7,346 bases of DNA from Deltaproteobacteria bacterium (GCA_030616835.1 JAUWWP010000124.1:1-7346); one strand, 5' to 3'. Positions 1 to 5,203 are shown, numbered from the stretch's first letter. Notes: generated from the sequence alone by a model not told the origin. Numbers and translations are program-made.

Positions 1-233
1 GCAGATTTTTTTAGCTCACTTACCTTTCGGGCCGATTTCCGGCTCCCGTCAGATTCGCGCCGGATCTCTAAATTGGGAAAGAGCTTACTAAACTGAACCG
101 ACAGCTCCTTAAAAGGTATCGCCAGGCTTCCCGCATGAAATATCCTCAGAACCCTGTCCTCTTCCCTCGAACAAGCAGATAGCGCCAGTGCACTAAGCAG
201 AATCATTATAACCAATATCAATTTGACTCTCAC
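1..233 (-). CDS. wtpA: Tungstate/molybdate ABC transporter substrate-binding lipoprotein, N-terminal part (WtpA-like)
   Basis: This reads on the minus strand from a GTG at 233 to the window edge, 77 codons with no stop, so the C-terminal part is missing. Residues 1-20 form a lipoprotein signal: a basic start (MRVK), a hydrophobic stretch and a lipobox LSAC with the lipidated Cys at residue 21. The mature part opens with LRIFHAGSLAIPFKEL, then a PNLEIRRE stretch, a DGS and an RKVSELKKS stretch. This order is the hallmark of the WtpA/ModA-like family, which captures tungstate or molybdate oxyanions outside the membrane and passes them to an ABC permease (normally WtpB with ATPase WtpC). The GTG start is chosen because AAGGGAG (complement of 242-248) lies eight bases upstream. 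Family assignment is by recognition of the N-terminus. Preference for tungstate over molybdate cannot be judged from a fragment. Confidence 0.82.
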   Translation of the reverse strand, partial: MRVKLILVIMILLSALALSACSREEDRVLRIFHAGSLAIPFKELSVQFSKLFPNLEIRRESDGSRKSARKVSELKKS

Positions 234-280
234 TGCAGCTACTCCCTTGATAATCCTGGTAACTTGAGTTTCCTTCTCAG

Positions 281-286
281 ATTATA
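281..286 (-). promoter_or_regulatory. Possible -10 box upstream of the wtpA-like gene
   Basis: The minus strand carries a perfect TATAAT, inside ACTATATAATC, 47 bases upstream of the GTG start at 233. No good -35 hexamer is found 16-18 bases further upstream; a TTGGAT lies too far away (24 bases). It is therefore only a candidate -10. The TATATA core is also reminiscent of half of a ModE-type molybdate operator, but no second half-site was seen. Confidence 0.3.
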
Positions 287-534
287 TAGTCCGCTTTAGG
301 CAGACCGCCTATCCAATTTTATCCGATGAGATTGTTATTCTACGAAGTCGGACGAACCCTTTCTTTATCCCTTTTTTGGCAAAATGGCTTATAGACCACT
401 TTATATCACTGAAAGACCTCAAAAACAAGTTGTCCAATACAATCCACCTTCATCTGCTTCAAGCGAACTACTGCGGACAAGTGACCAAATCCTAATCTCC
501 TTCGACCCCGCCACAGGTGGGGCTTAGGACATAG

Positions 535-599
535 CTTCGAGACGCTTCGCCCGTTCCGTAGCCCTGAGGAGCCCCGATGGGAATCGGGGCATCTCGAAG
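535..599. repeat. Nested palindromic dispersed repeat
   Basis: An outer inverted repeat, CTTCGAGA at 535-542 and TCTCGAAG at 592-599, encloses a tight hairpin at 571-590 with an 8-bp stem (GCCCCGAT / ATCGGGGC) and a four-base loop. The arrangement resembles the short 'CTTCGAGACGCTTCG...' palindromes scattered between genes in many environmental bacterial genomes. The CCCCGATGG core recurs at 7157-7184 near the other end of the window. Confidence 0.65.
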
Positions 600-662
600 T
601 GCTCAGAATTTCGGTTATTTCGTGAAATTCGTGGTTCAATGGCTATTCAGTATAGTCCGTGA

Positions 663-737
663 CGGATTTACTTATTGTTAGTGGACCCTTATTCCACAGA
701 AGGCATTGATTTGGACATAATAAAGCGATATACTAAA
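663..737 (+). pseudogene. Possible left half of a small gene split by the IS
   Basis: One frame is open from after the TGA at 660 to the IS border and reads in part VDPYSTEGIDLDIIKRYTK. If the IS (738-2159, 1422 bases, a multiple of three) is removed, the frame continues at 2160 as RDIYVKAEEKENLRERIINE and stops at 2223-2225. The amino-acid mix looks protein-like, but no family is recognised. The possible start (GTG 681) has no good Shine-Dalgarno, and no target duplication was found. It may be chance. Confidence 0.25.
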
Positions 738-755
738 TCACTGCTGTCCGGTTAA
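738..755 (+). repeat. IS left terminal inverted repeat
   Basis: TCACTGCTGTCCGGTTAA, matching the reverse complement of the right end at 17 of 18 bases; the only difference is G against A at the sixth position. Confidence 0.75.
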
Positions 756-894
756 CTATTTTCAAAATCTTGTAACATATTGATATATTAGATTAATTTT
801 AATTTTATACATTTTTGGATTAAGATTTTTCCAAAAGACATTTTGTTAAATTTCAAGCACTTACGCTATCTTTAGCCTTAACTATACCATATTT

Positions 895-908
895 TTAACC
901 GGACAGCA
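895..908 (-). repeat. Extra internal copy of the IS end
   Basis: TTAACCGGACAGCA is an exact inverted copy of 742-755 (14 of 14 bases). It has the same orientation as the right end at 2142, where the match is one base poorer. Bases 738-911 alone thus have the shape of a small, AT-rich, non-coding element with inverted ends. Confidence 0.7.
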
Positions 909-932
909 CGCAAGTATGCATGAATAGCGGTT

Positions 933-972
933 CTGGTAAAATGGGAACATATCCAAAACCTATTACCAGGAG
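933..972 (+). promoter_or_regulatory. Hairpin overlapping the transposase ribosome binding site
   Basis: CTGGTAA at 933-939 pairs with TTACCAG at 963-969. The second arm overlaps the Shine-Dalgarno CAGGAG (967-972), which lies six bases before the ATG at 979. In transcripts entering from outside, this could hide the ribosome binding site, a means known in IS10 and IS50 of limiting transposase made from read-through. Its role here is inferred. Confidence 0.4.
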
Positions 973-978
973 CCTGTC

Positions 979-2145
979 ATGCATAATAAAGCATATGTCC
1001 TGGCGCAGTTTCTCAAACTGCTACCACGTTATGAGTTTCAGCGTCTGGTCGATAAGTATAACGGTAACCACAGAGCCAGATCCTTCAAGTGCTGGGACCA
1101 ACTGGCCTCGATGATGATTGCGCACATTAATCAGGAAGACAGTCTGCGCGATCTGGATATAACATTGAACGCTCACGCAAACAAGCTCTATCACATCGGC
1201 ATCAGCCAAACGCCACGCTCGACCCTTGCCGACGCGAACGAAAAAAGAGACTATCGAATTTACGAGGAGTTCGTAAAGCTTTTGATGATGCGGGCCAGGC
1301 GGGAGTATGCCGATACAGAACTGAACATTGAGATTGGCAACGCTATATATGCCTTGGACGCCTCCACAATCGACTTGTGCCTGTCTCTTTTCAACTGGGC
1401 CAAGTTCAGGAAAACCAAAGGAGCCATCAAGCTTCACGCCATGATTGATCTTCGGGGAAACCTCCCTTCCTTCCTCACGATCACGGACGGGAAGACTCAT
1501 GATGTCAAGGCCGCTCCGCTTGTGCCTCTTGAGCCGCAGAGCATATATGTCGTCGACAGAGGTTACGTCGATTTCAACTGGCTGTGGTCAATTGAACGGA
1601 GCGATGCATATTTTGTGACCCGCCTGAAGGACAACATAAATTGGTCCAGGATAGTATCGCACCCCGTTGATAAAAGCCTGGGACTGCGTAGCGACCAGGA
1701 AATAAAGCTTACAAGCGCTCGTCTAAAAACATTCTATCCCAAGCGCCTGAGGCGGATTTCATTTAGGGATGAAGAAAACGAGAAAACTCTTATTTTTTTA
1801 AGCAACCACTTCGGCCTGGCCGCTGAGATTGTTGCGGCTCTTTATAAGATGCGCTGGGAGATAGAATTGTTTTTCAAGTGGATCAAGCAGAATCTGAAGG
1901 TTAAGACCTTTCTCGGCACATCTGCTAACGCGGTCAAGATACAAATCTGGATAGCGCTTGTTGTTTACCTTGAACTTGCGATTATCAAAGAGCGATACAG
2001 GGTTGACCTGCCTCTTTCTAAAATGCTACACTTTCTAAAAGTGAACTTGTTCGAGCAAAAGCCCTTGTTATCGGCATTTGCGATGAATGAGCGCAAAATG
2101 AAACAGCCTCCGGTTTCTAACCAGTTGAAATTATTCGATGATTAA
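979..2145 (+). CDS. IS4-family DDE transposase (DUF4372-type N-terminus)
   Basis: A 388-residue protein that would cut and join the ends of the surrounding IS. The N-terminal ~75 residues (FLKLLPRYEFQRLV, then a CWDQLASMM stretch) match the DUF4372 domain found at the front of many IS4 transposases. The catalytic triad is visible: D127 in ALDAST, D193 in VVDRGYVD, and E296 in the YREK signature. That signature has the standard spacing (Y289, R292, E296, K303; Y-2-R-3-E-6-K). The length is normal for the family and no frameshift is seen, so the enzyme is likely active or was so recently. The start at 979 is supported by CAGGAG six bases upstream. The stop codon lies inside the right terminal repeat. 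Confidence 0.93.
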   Translation: MHNKAYVLAQFLKLLPRYEFQRLVDKYNGNHRARSFKCWDQLASMMIAHINQEDSLRDLDITLNAHANKLYHIGISQTPRSTLADANEKRDYRIYEEFVKLLMMRARREYADTELNIEIGNAIYALDASTIDLCLSLFNWAKFRKTKGAIKLHAMIDLRGNLPSFLTITDGKTHDVKAAPLVPLEPQSIYVVDRGYVDFNWLWSIERSDAYFVTRLKDNINWSRIVSHPVDKSLGLRSDQEIKLTSARLKTFYPKRLRRISFRDEENEKTLIFLSNHFGLAAEIVAALYKMRWEIELFFKWIKQNLKVKTFLGTSANAVKIQIWIALVVYLELAIIKERYRVDLPLSKMLHFLKVNLFEQKPLLSAFAMNERKMKQPPVSNQLKLFDD

Positions 2146-2159
2146 CCGGACAGTAGTGA
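2142..2159 (-). repeat. IS right terminal inverted repeat
   Basis: TTAACCGGACAGTAGTGA, the inverted partner of 738-755 (17 of 18 bases). It contains the last codon positions of the transposase gene. Confidence 0.75.
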
Positions 2160-2225
2160 AGAGATATATATGTTAAGGCAGAGGAAAAAGAAAATCTGAG
2201 GGAGAGAATAATAAATGAAAAATGA
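2160..2225 (+). pseudogene. Possible right half of the small gene split by the IS
   Basis: Directly after the IS the frame continues in phase with 663-737 and reads RDIYVKAEEKENLRERIINE and one further Lys before TGA at 2223-2225. The charged, helix-prone tail is typical of a protein C-terminus, but it is too short for family assignment. Confidence 0.25.
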
Positions 2226-2262
2226 AGGTTTGACCCCATTTCTATCCTAAGGAGGTTTATCA

Positions 2263-2595
2263 ATGTCTAAGATCAAAAATAGAATTAGAAGAGCAATAGA
2301 GGAATATATTACAGAAATTAAACAGATATGTCCAATAGAAAAAGTTGTTCTCTTTGGATCGCATGCAAAGAGAGTGAGGGATAAGGATAGTGATATTGAT
2401 CTTGCCATCTTTTCCAGAATAATAACCGATGAAAACAGGCTGGAATTCACCACAAAGTTTCTGGTAAAGATTGTTAAATTTAAACTTGATATACAACCAA
2501 TAGCATTTTCATATCAGGACTACATTGATGAAGAGAATGACTTCGTAAGAGACGAAATAAGGAAAAAGGGAATTGAAATTTACAGTGCCACATAA
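2263..2595 (+). CDS. MNT-type nucleotidyltransferase domain protein
   Basis: A 110-residue single-domain protein of the minimal nucleotidyltransferase (MNT/NTP_transf_2) fold. The active-site motif is complete: VVLFGSHAKR with G32-S33, then exactly ten residues and D44-I-D46 (GSx10DxD). A third acidic residue, D76, lies in KLDIQPI. Proteins of this size usually pair with a HEPN RNase; MntA-type members silence HEPN toxins by adding AMP to them. No HEPN gene is next to it: the IS lies upstream and non-coding repeats downstream. It is therefore either an orphan antitoxin or a stand-alone enzyme of unknown target. GGAGG (2251-2255) seven bases before ATG fixes the start. The gene is AT-rich (23 G+C in the 60 bases 2341-2400). 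Confidence 0.88.
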   Translation: MSKIKNRIRRAIEEYITEIKQICPIEKVVLFGSHAKRVRDKDSDIDLAIFSRIITDENRLEFTTKFLVKIVKFKLDIQPIAFSYQDYIDEENDFVRDEIRKKGIEIYSAT

Positions 2596-2692
2596 TGTAA
2601 AAAAGGGGACGGTTCTATTTTTTAAAGAGAGCGAAGGGGGCGACCATTAAAGGAGGATTTGGGGTCACATCTTCATTTGTCATTTATTAGTA

Positions 2693-2711
2693 AAGATAAA
2701 ACGGGCGCTGT
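2693..2711 (+). repeat. 19-base direct repeat, copy 1 (before the RHH-PIN pair)
   Basis: AAGATAAAACGGGCGCTGT, identical to 3238-3256. The two copies lie on either side of the antitoxin/truncated toxin pair. Confidence 0.75.
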
Positions 2712-2737
2712 CCCTATTTTCCAGTCCCTATTTTCCA
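2711..2737 (+). repeat. Tandem 13-base repeat
   Basis: TCCCTATTTTCCA occurs at 2711-2723 and again at 2725-2737, separated by one G (period 14). Confidence 0.8.
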
Positions 2738-2782
2738 ACATTCCCTTTTTTGTACTTTTTTGCCGATTAACAAAGAAGTAAG

Positions 2783-2791
2783 AGGAGGTGA
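2783..2791 (+). promoter_or_regulatory. Extended Shine-Dalgarno of the RHH antitoxin
   Basis: AGGAGGTGA, a nine-base match to the 16S anti-SD, nine bases (from GGAGG) before the ATG at 2798. The same nine bases precede the other two antitoxin genes of the window. Confidence 0.8.
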
Positions 2792-2797
2792 GTAACG

Positions 2798-3013
2798 ATG
2801 AAACTCATCCGAGCCAAAGTTCCGGATAAGCTCGGCCGCGAAGTAGAAAATTTGGTCAAGTCCGGTGTATTCAAAAATACCTCGGAGGTTGTAAGTGTTG
2901 CTCTTAAAAAAATGCTGGCAGAGCAAAGTCGGGAATATCTCAGAGATCTTACCGCAAACATAGGTATCGCAGAAGGCGAGATGCTTAAGGAATGGAAGGA
3001 AATCAGACGATAA
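2798..3013 (+). CDS. Ribbon-helix-helix antitoxin (CopG/ParD-like)
   Basis: A 71-residue protein. The N-terminus MKLIRAKVPDKLGREVENLV gives the DNA-contacting beta strand and first helix. The stretch around residues 22-40 (SGVFKNTSEVVSVALKKML) contains the turn with N27-T28-S29-E30 and the second helix typical of RHH dimers that bind the operon operator. The C-terminal 30 residues (about 42-71, rich in E and K) would wrap around and block a toxin. It overlaps by 22 bases a PIN-domain toxin that is cut short, so the antitoxin now appears to have no functional partner here. It could persist as an operon repressor or as an anti-toxin against a homologous toxin elsewhere. An exact family name such as VapB is not assigned. 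Confidence 0.82.
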   Translation: MKLIRAKVPDKLGREVENLVKSGVFKNTSEVVSVALKKMLAEQSREYLRDLTANIGIAEGEMLKEWKEIRR

Positions 3014-3156
3014 GGGTTTTCCTCGATACCAATATTCTTATATCGGGAATATTTTTTAGTGGTATCGAATCTAAGGAATTTTGGGGTCAGACCTGGACAT
3101 TAGACATTTCTATAGTCCCGGGGTCACCCATTAAAGGGCACCGGTCAAATATTTGA
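2992..3156 (+). pseudogene. Truncated PIN-domain toxin (VapC-like), N-terminal remnant
   Basis: A frame starting at ATG 2992, inside the antitoxin gene, reads MEGNQTIRVFLDTNILISGI and then FFSGIESK. The motif VFLDTNILISG is the first conserved block of PIN-domain RNases and carries the first catalytic Asp. After the Lys codon at 3073-3075 the similarity stops. The DNA changes to repeat-like sequence (GGGGTCA at 3083-3089 and again at 3120-3126), and the frame ends at TGA 3154-3156. Full PIN toxins have about 130-150 residues with three or four acidic catalytic residues; only about 28 residues remain, so nuclease activity is ruled out. No distal part of the PIN gene was recognised downstream, so it was deleted rather than merely interrupted. 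Confidence 0.75.
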
Positions 3157-3237
3157 TATTGACAAATGAGCAAATGATGCCGCAGATTAAGTCGGTGTAA
3201 GTGTCGGTGGTCGGTGGCGGGGAAACACCGGGGATTG

Positions 3238-3256
3238 AAGATAAAACGGGCGCTGT
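3238..3256 (+). repeat. 19-base direct repeat, copy 2 (after the RHH-PIN pair)
   Basis: An exact copy of 2693-2711. Beyond the 19 bases the two sites diverge (TCCC against TCAT). Confidence 0.75.
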
Positions 3257-3278
3257 TCATATTAATCAAGGAATAGCA

Positions 3279-3411
3279 TCCGCCTTCGCTAAAGCTATGG
3301 CGGACTGGGGGGAATGGCATCCTACTTCGCCAAGGCTACGAAGGACTGGTCCTACTTCGCCAATTCATTCTACGCATAAGAAGAGCTTCGGAGAGCAGGG
3401 GCTTCGTAGGA
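3279..3411. repeat. Cluster of imperfect palindromic repeats
   Basis: Three related units. At 3279-3304 TCCGCC and GGCGGA enclose GCT-AA-AGC. At 3320-3345 TCCT and AGGA enclose GCC-AA-GGC. At 3350-3411 TCCTAC is matched by GTAGGA. The first two share the layout TCC-N-TTCGC-(T/C)AA-(A)GGC/AGC-TA and look like diverged copies of one dispersed hairpin. A related CTACTTCG segment occurs at 7200-7207. Confidence 0.65.
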
Positions 3412-3477
3412 CAGGGGGGAAAACAAAATTAGACCGGTAGCCACTACGCCAGTGTTCTACTCTACCAAAACTTCCAA

Positions 3478-3486
3478 AGGAGGTGA
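3478..3486 (+). promoter_or_regulatory. Extended Shine-Dalgarno of the DUF433 antitoxin
   Basis: AGGAGGTGA within AAAGGAGGTGAAAAA; GGAGG ends six bases before ATG 3490. The same 15 bases precede the small antitoxin gene at 5294. Confidence 0.8.
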
Positions 3487-3489
3487 AAA

Positions 3490-3738
3490 ATGACGGGACT
3501 TGACTGGAAAGAACGAATCTCGGTAAATACTAACGTCTGTCATGGAAAGCCCTGTATCAGGGGCACTCGGATATGGGTTTCTCTGATCCTCGATCTGTTG
3601 GCTAGCGGCAGCACCGTCGAAGGAATCCTGGAAGAATACCCGCAGTTGAAGCAGGAGGATATTCTGGCTTGCATCGCCTATGGAGCTGAAACGGCTCGTG
3701 AGCGCTTCATTCCCGTTGTGTTGGAAGGGCAAAGATGA
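3490..3738 (+). CDS. DUF433 family antitoxin
   Basis: An 82-residue protein with the DUF433 signature HGKPCIRGTRI at residues 18-28, followed by a helical, winged-helix-like part (VSLILDLLASGSTVEGILEE and then YPQLKQEDILACIAYGAE). Members of this family are small DNA-binding antitoxins (VapB45-like) found with DUF5615 PIN-like toxins; the Tyr-Pro-x-Leu and the Ile-x-x-Ala segment are typical. The next gene is exactly such a toxin and overlaps by four bases (ATGA, 3735-3738), so the two form one operon with coupled translation. The start is fixed by the strong Shine-Dalgarno. The antitoxin probably represses its own promoter, though no clear operator was located in the repeat-rich DNA upstream. 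Confidence 0.88.
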   Translation: MTGLDWKERISVNTNVCHGKPCIRGTRIWVSLILDLLASGSTVEGILEEYPQLKQEDILACIAYGAETARERFIPVVLEGQR

Positions 3739-4109
3739 GATTTAAACTGGATGAGAACTTCGGAAGGTCGATCCAGAAGCTTATTCAGGATGGAGGACAC
3801 GACTGTAAAACCGTTCGGGAGGAGAATTTGCGTGGTGCTCCAGATCCGGAAGTCCTTGAGGCCGCTAAAGAGGAGAAGCGGATCCTTGTAACCATGGACC
3901 ATGATTTCGGAAATGTGTTGTTCTATCCTCCTGAGAAAACATCTGGCATTGCGGTAATCAATCCACCCGGAAGGTCTTCCCTGGAACTGCTTCACTTGCT
4001 TGTCCTTACACTGCTTGAGGCATTGAAAAGTCGTGATATTGATGGCCGCCTTTGGATCATTGAACCTGGGAGGATACGTGAACACGAATCAAGCGAGCGG
4101 GAGGGATAG
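3735..4109 (+). CDS. DUF5615 family PIN-like toxin (putative RNase)
   Basis: A 124-residue protein. The N-terminal KLDEN (D6-E7-N8) and the VTMDHDFG block (D55, D57) supply the acidic residues expected for a metal-dependent PIN-like nuclease; D37 in APDPEVLEAA is a further acidic candidate. The C-terminus GRLWIIEPGRIREH is characteristic of the DUF5615 (Mut7-C/VapC45-like) family. The length is normal and all core motifs are present, so it is probably functional. It starts within the antitoxin stop codon without its own Shine-Dalgarno, which ties its level to antitoxin translation. Toxin function is inferred from the family and the pairing; the RNA target is unknown. Confidence 0.87.
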   Translation: MRFKLDENFGRSIQKLIQDGGHDCKTVREENLRGAPDPEVLEAAKEEKRILVTMDHDFGNVLFYPPEKTSGIAVINPPGRSSLELLHLLVLTLLEALKSRDIDGRLWIIEPGRIREHESSEREG

Positions 4110-4120
4110 GAGGAATCCGA

Positions 4121-4210
4121 ATGAGCACACATACACTCAGACCCTGGGAAGAAAACGGGTCAAGTATGCTCTTGACCTTTGCTAGTGAGAAAAGGAGCCA
4201 TTTCCCCTAA
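4121..4210 (+). CDS. Small open frame or truncated gene start, function unknown
   Basis: A 29-codon frame beginning MSTHTLRPWEENGSS. It has a full AGGAGG (4108-4113) seven bases before its ATG and lies 11 bases after the DUF5615 gene, so it would be the third gene of that operon. From about codon 13 the frame runs through a GGGTCA-type hairpin, so the remainder may be repeat sequence that replaced the original gene body. A tail-like peptide in another frame (4227-4290) could be the other end of the same lost gene. No family is recognised. Confidence 0.3.
   Translation: MSTHTLRPWEENGSSMLLTFASEKRSHFP
4158..4177 (+). terminator. Hairpin downstream of the DUF433/DUF5615 operon
   Basis: A 7-bp perfect stem GGTCAAG / CTTGACC with a six-base loop, followed by only TTT. 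It could serve as a weak terminator, but the short T run and its GGGTCA start suggest it is mainly a dispersed repeat unit. Confidence 0.35.
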
Positions 4211-4226
4211 GTTGTTTTAAAACCAA
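4209..4226 (+). repeat. 18-base direct repeat, copy 1 (before the HEAT gene)
   Basis: AAGTTGTTTTAAAACCAA, matching 5204-5221 at 16 of 18 positions; CTAAATC follows shortly after both copies. Confidence 0.6.
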
Positions 4227-4290
4227 GGTTCTAAATCCGGAGGATATCAGGGTAAGGAAGGCATGGGAAGAGCACCGAGATGAATGGTGA
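4227..4290 (+). pseudogene. Possible C-terminal gene remnant
   Basis: One frame reads KVLNPEDIRVRKAWEEHRDE and a final Trp before TGA at 4288-4290. The composition looks like a real charged C-terminal helix, but it has no start and no recognised family. It is out of frame with the small open frame at 4121. Confidence 0.2.
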
Positions 4291-4366
4291 GACATACGAG
4301 GGATTGCAAGCGGGAAGAAACTGAAGGTTGCTGACACTCAGGTCGGCGGCATAACTTGGAGGCAGT

Positions 4367-5167
4367 ATGATGGACCCGAAGACCTTGAAAGACATTCCTC
4401 CCTGGGAATGGCCAGAAGGCGCCGGCAAGAAGCTCCTGGAGATTCTTAGTGATGACCGGGCCGATGAATCCGACCGCCTCTTCGCCGCGGAGCTGGCGGG
4501 CGATTACACCGTGATCAACGACGAGCTGGTCGATGTATTGCTGTTAATCGTGCGCAATGGCGACGAAACCGTGGAACTGCGCGGCAAGGCGGCACTCTCT
4601 CTTGGGCCTATCCTCGAGCACGGAGATATTGACGGGTTCGAGGTTCCCGATGATGTACCGATTACCGAACAAGCGTTCCACAGGATCCAGGAGTCGCTCC
4701 ACAAGCTTTACCTGGACGCTGATGTTCCCAAGGAAGTGCGGCGACGGATACTGGAGGCCTCGGTGCGCGCCCCGCAGGAATGGCACCAGGATGCCGTTCG
4801 TGCCGCATATTCCAGCGGTGACGAAGAATGGAAGCTGACCGCTGTATTCTGCATGATTTTCGTGCGCGGATTCGATAAGCAGATACTCGAAGCGCTGGAC
4901 AGCAAGAACCCGGACATTTATTACGAGGCAGTCTGCGCTGCGGGCAGTTGGGGAGTGGATGCGGCCTGGCCGCATATCACCGCGATTATCACTTCGGAGG
5001 AAACCGACAAGCCCCTGCTACTCGCGGCCATCGAAGCAGTGGCCAATATCCGCCCGCGAAAGGCATCAGAGGTCCTCCGGGATCTCACCAAGTCCGGCGA
5101 CGAGGACATCGTCGAGGCGGCCTACGATGCCATGGTTATGGCCGATTGTGTTACGAAATTACCATAG
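4367..5167 (+). CDS. Acidic HEAT-repeat-like protein
   Basis: A 266-residue protein, strongly acidic and predicted almost wholly helical, without a signal peptide or membrane segment. From about residue 30 it shows helical pairs typical of HEAT/PBS-lyase repeats: LFAAELAGDYTVINDELVDV, a VELRGKAALSLGPI block, a KEVRRRILEASVRAP block, a YYEAVCAAGSWG block, a PLLLAAIEAVANI block and a DIVEAAYDAMVMADC block. Such folds bind other proteins and rarely catalyse; the N-terminal PPWEWPE stretch is distinctive but of unknown role. No partner gene adjoins it. It is clearly richer in G+C than its neighbours (38 of 60 bases at 4561-4620), which suggests a separate origin. GGAGG (4358-4362) lies four bases before ATG 4367 and seven before ATG 4370, so the second ATG may be the true start. 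Confidence 0.75.
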   Translation: MMDPKTLKDIPPWEWPEGAGKKLLEILSDDRADESDRLFAAELAGDYTVINDELVDVLLLIVRNGDETVELRGKAALSLGPILEHGDIDGFEVPDDVPITEQAFHRIQESLHKLYLDADVPKEVRRRILEASVRAPQEWHQDAVRAAYSSGDEEWKLTAVFCMIFVRGFDKQILEALDSKNPDIYYEAVCAAGSWGVDAAWPHITAIITSEETDKPLLLAAIEAVANIRPRKASEVLRDLTKSGDEDIVEAAYDAMVMADCVTKLP

Positions 5168-5176
5168 ATCAAGAGG

Positions 5177-5199
5177 GGGTCAAACCCTAAATTCTAAGT
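5177..5199 (+). repeat. 23-base direct repeat, copy 1 (before the RelE/ParE module)
   Basis: Begins GGGTCAAACCCTAAATT and continues CTAAGT. It matches 5844-5866 at 21 of 23 positions and starts 10 bases after the HEAT gene. Confidence 0.7.
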
Positions 5200-5203
5200 A
5201 ATC

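Larger units (their letters stand above)
234..737. other. Intergenic stretch between wtpA and the IS, no convincing gene
   Basis: About 500 bases without a supported gene. Its left end is the leader of the minus-strand wtpA-like gene. The middle (about 504-600) is palindromic repeat DNA. A plus-strand frame of 47 codons at 384-527 has no Shine-Dalgarno and ends inside repeat DNA. The last 75 bases are open in one frame up to the IS border and may be a gene end broken by the IS (separate entry). Confidence 0.6.
738..2159 (+). mobile_element. IS4-family insertion sequence
   Basis: An element of 1422 bases with an intact transposase gene bounded by imperfect 18-bp terminal inverted repeats. The left end is 738-755 and the right end is 2142-2159; they match at 17 of 18 positions, with core TGTCCGGTTAA. 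The transposase stop codon lies within the right repeat, a compact layout usual for IS elements. The left 220 bases are very AT-rich and non-coding. No direct target duplication is visible in the flanks, so the exact tips are uncertain by a few bases, or the flanks have changed since insertion. A third copy of the end lies inside, at 895-908. Confidence 0.8.
2596..2797. other. Non-coding junction with short repeats
   Basis: No gene is seen. The stretch holds an A6...T6 imperfect inverted repeat (about 2600-2624) right after the nucleotidyltransferase gene, which could act as a weak terminator. It also has a GGGGTCA motif (2661-2667), a 19-base unit (2693-2711) repeated at 3238-3256, and a 13-base tandem repeat (2711-2737). 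Confidence 0.6.
3157..3489. other. Repeat-rich non-coding region
   Basis: No real gene is seen. It contains GTCGGTG three times (3191, 3203, 3210), the second copy of the 19-base repeat (3238-3256), and a run of imperfect palindromes with TTCGC/GGCTA cores (3279-3411). An open frame across 3201-3440 exists only because the palindromes are translatable. The Shine-Dalgarno of the DUF433 gene lies at the right end. Confidence 0.7.

Noticed and set aside
384..527. Plus-strand frame of 47 codons beginning MAYRPLYITE
   Set aside because: There is no Shine-Dalgarno, it ends within repeat DNA, and no family is recognised; it is too weak to list as a gene.
406..639. Minus-strand open frame of 77 codons
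   Set aside because: It crosses the nested palindrome at 535-599, shows no protein family features, and no ribosome site supports its start.
1021..1500. Minus-strand open frame of 159 codons
   Set aside because: It lies wholly inside the transposase gene on the opposite strand, has no recognisable motif, and the plus-strand protein is clearly real.
726..2170. GATATA on both sides of the IS as a target duplication
   Set aside because: The two copies do not directly abut the IS ends, and AT-rich hexamers like this are expected by chance.
3201..3440. Plus-strand open frame of 79 codons between the TA loci
   Set aside because: Its codons are made of the palindromic repeats (the ASAFAKAMAD-type peptide is a usual product of translating such repeats), and no Shine-Dalgarno precedes it.
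3678..4085. Minus-strand open frame of 135 codons
   Set aside because: It is antisense to the well-supported DUF433/DUF5615 pair and shows no motif of its own.
4544..4975. Minus-strand open frame of 143 codons
   Set aside because: It is a shadow of the G+C-rich HEAT-like gene, where few stops occur in any frame.
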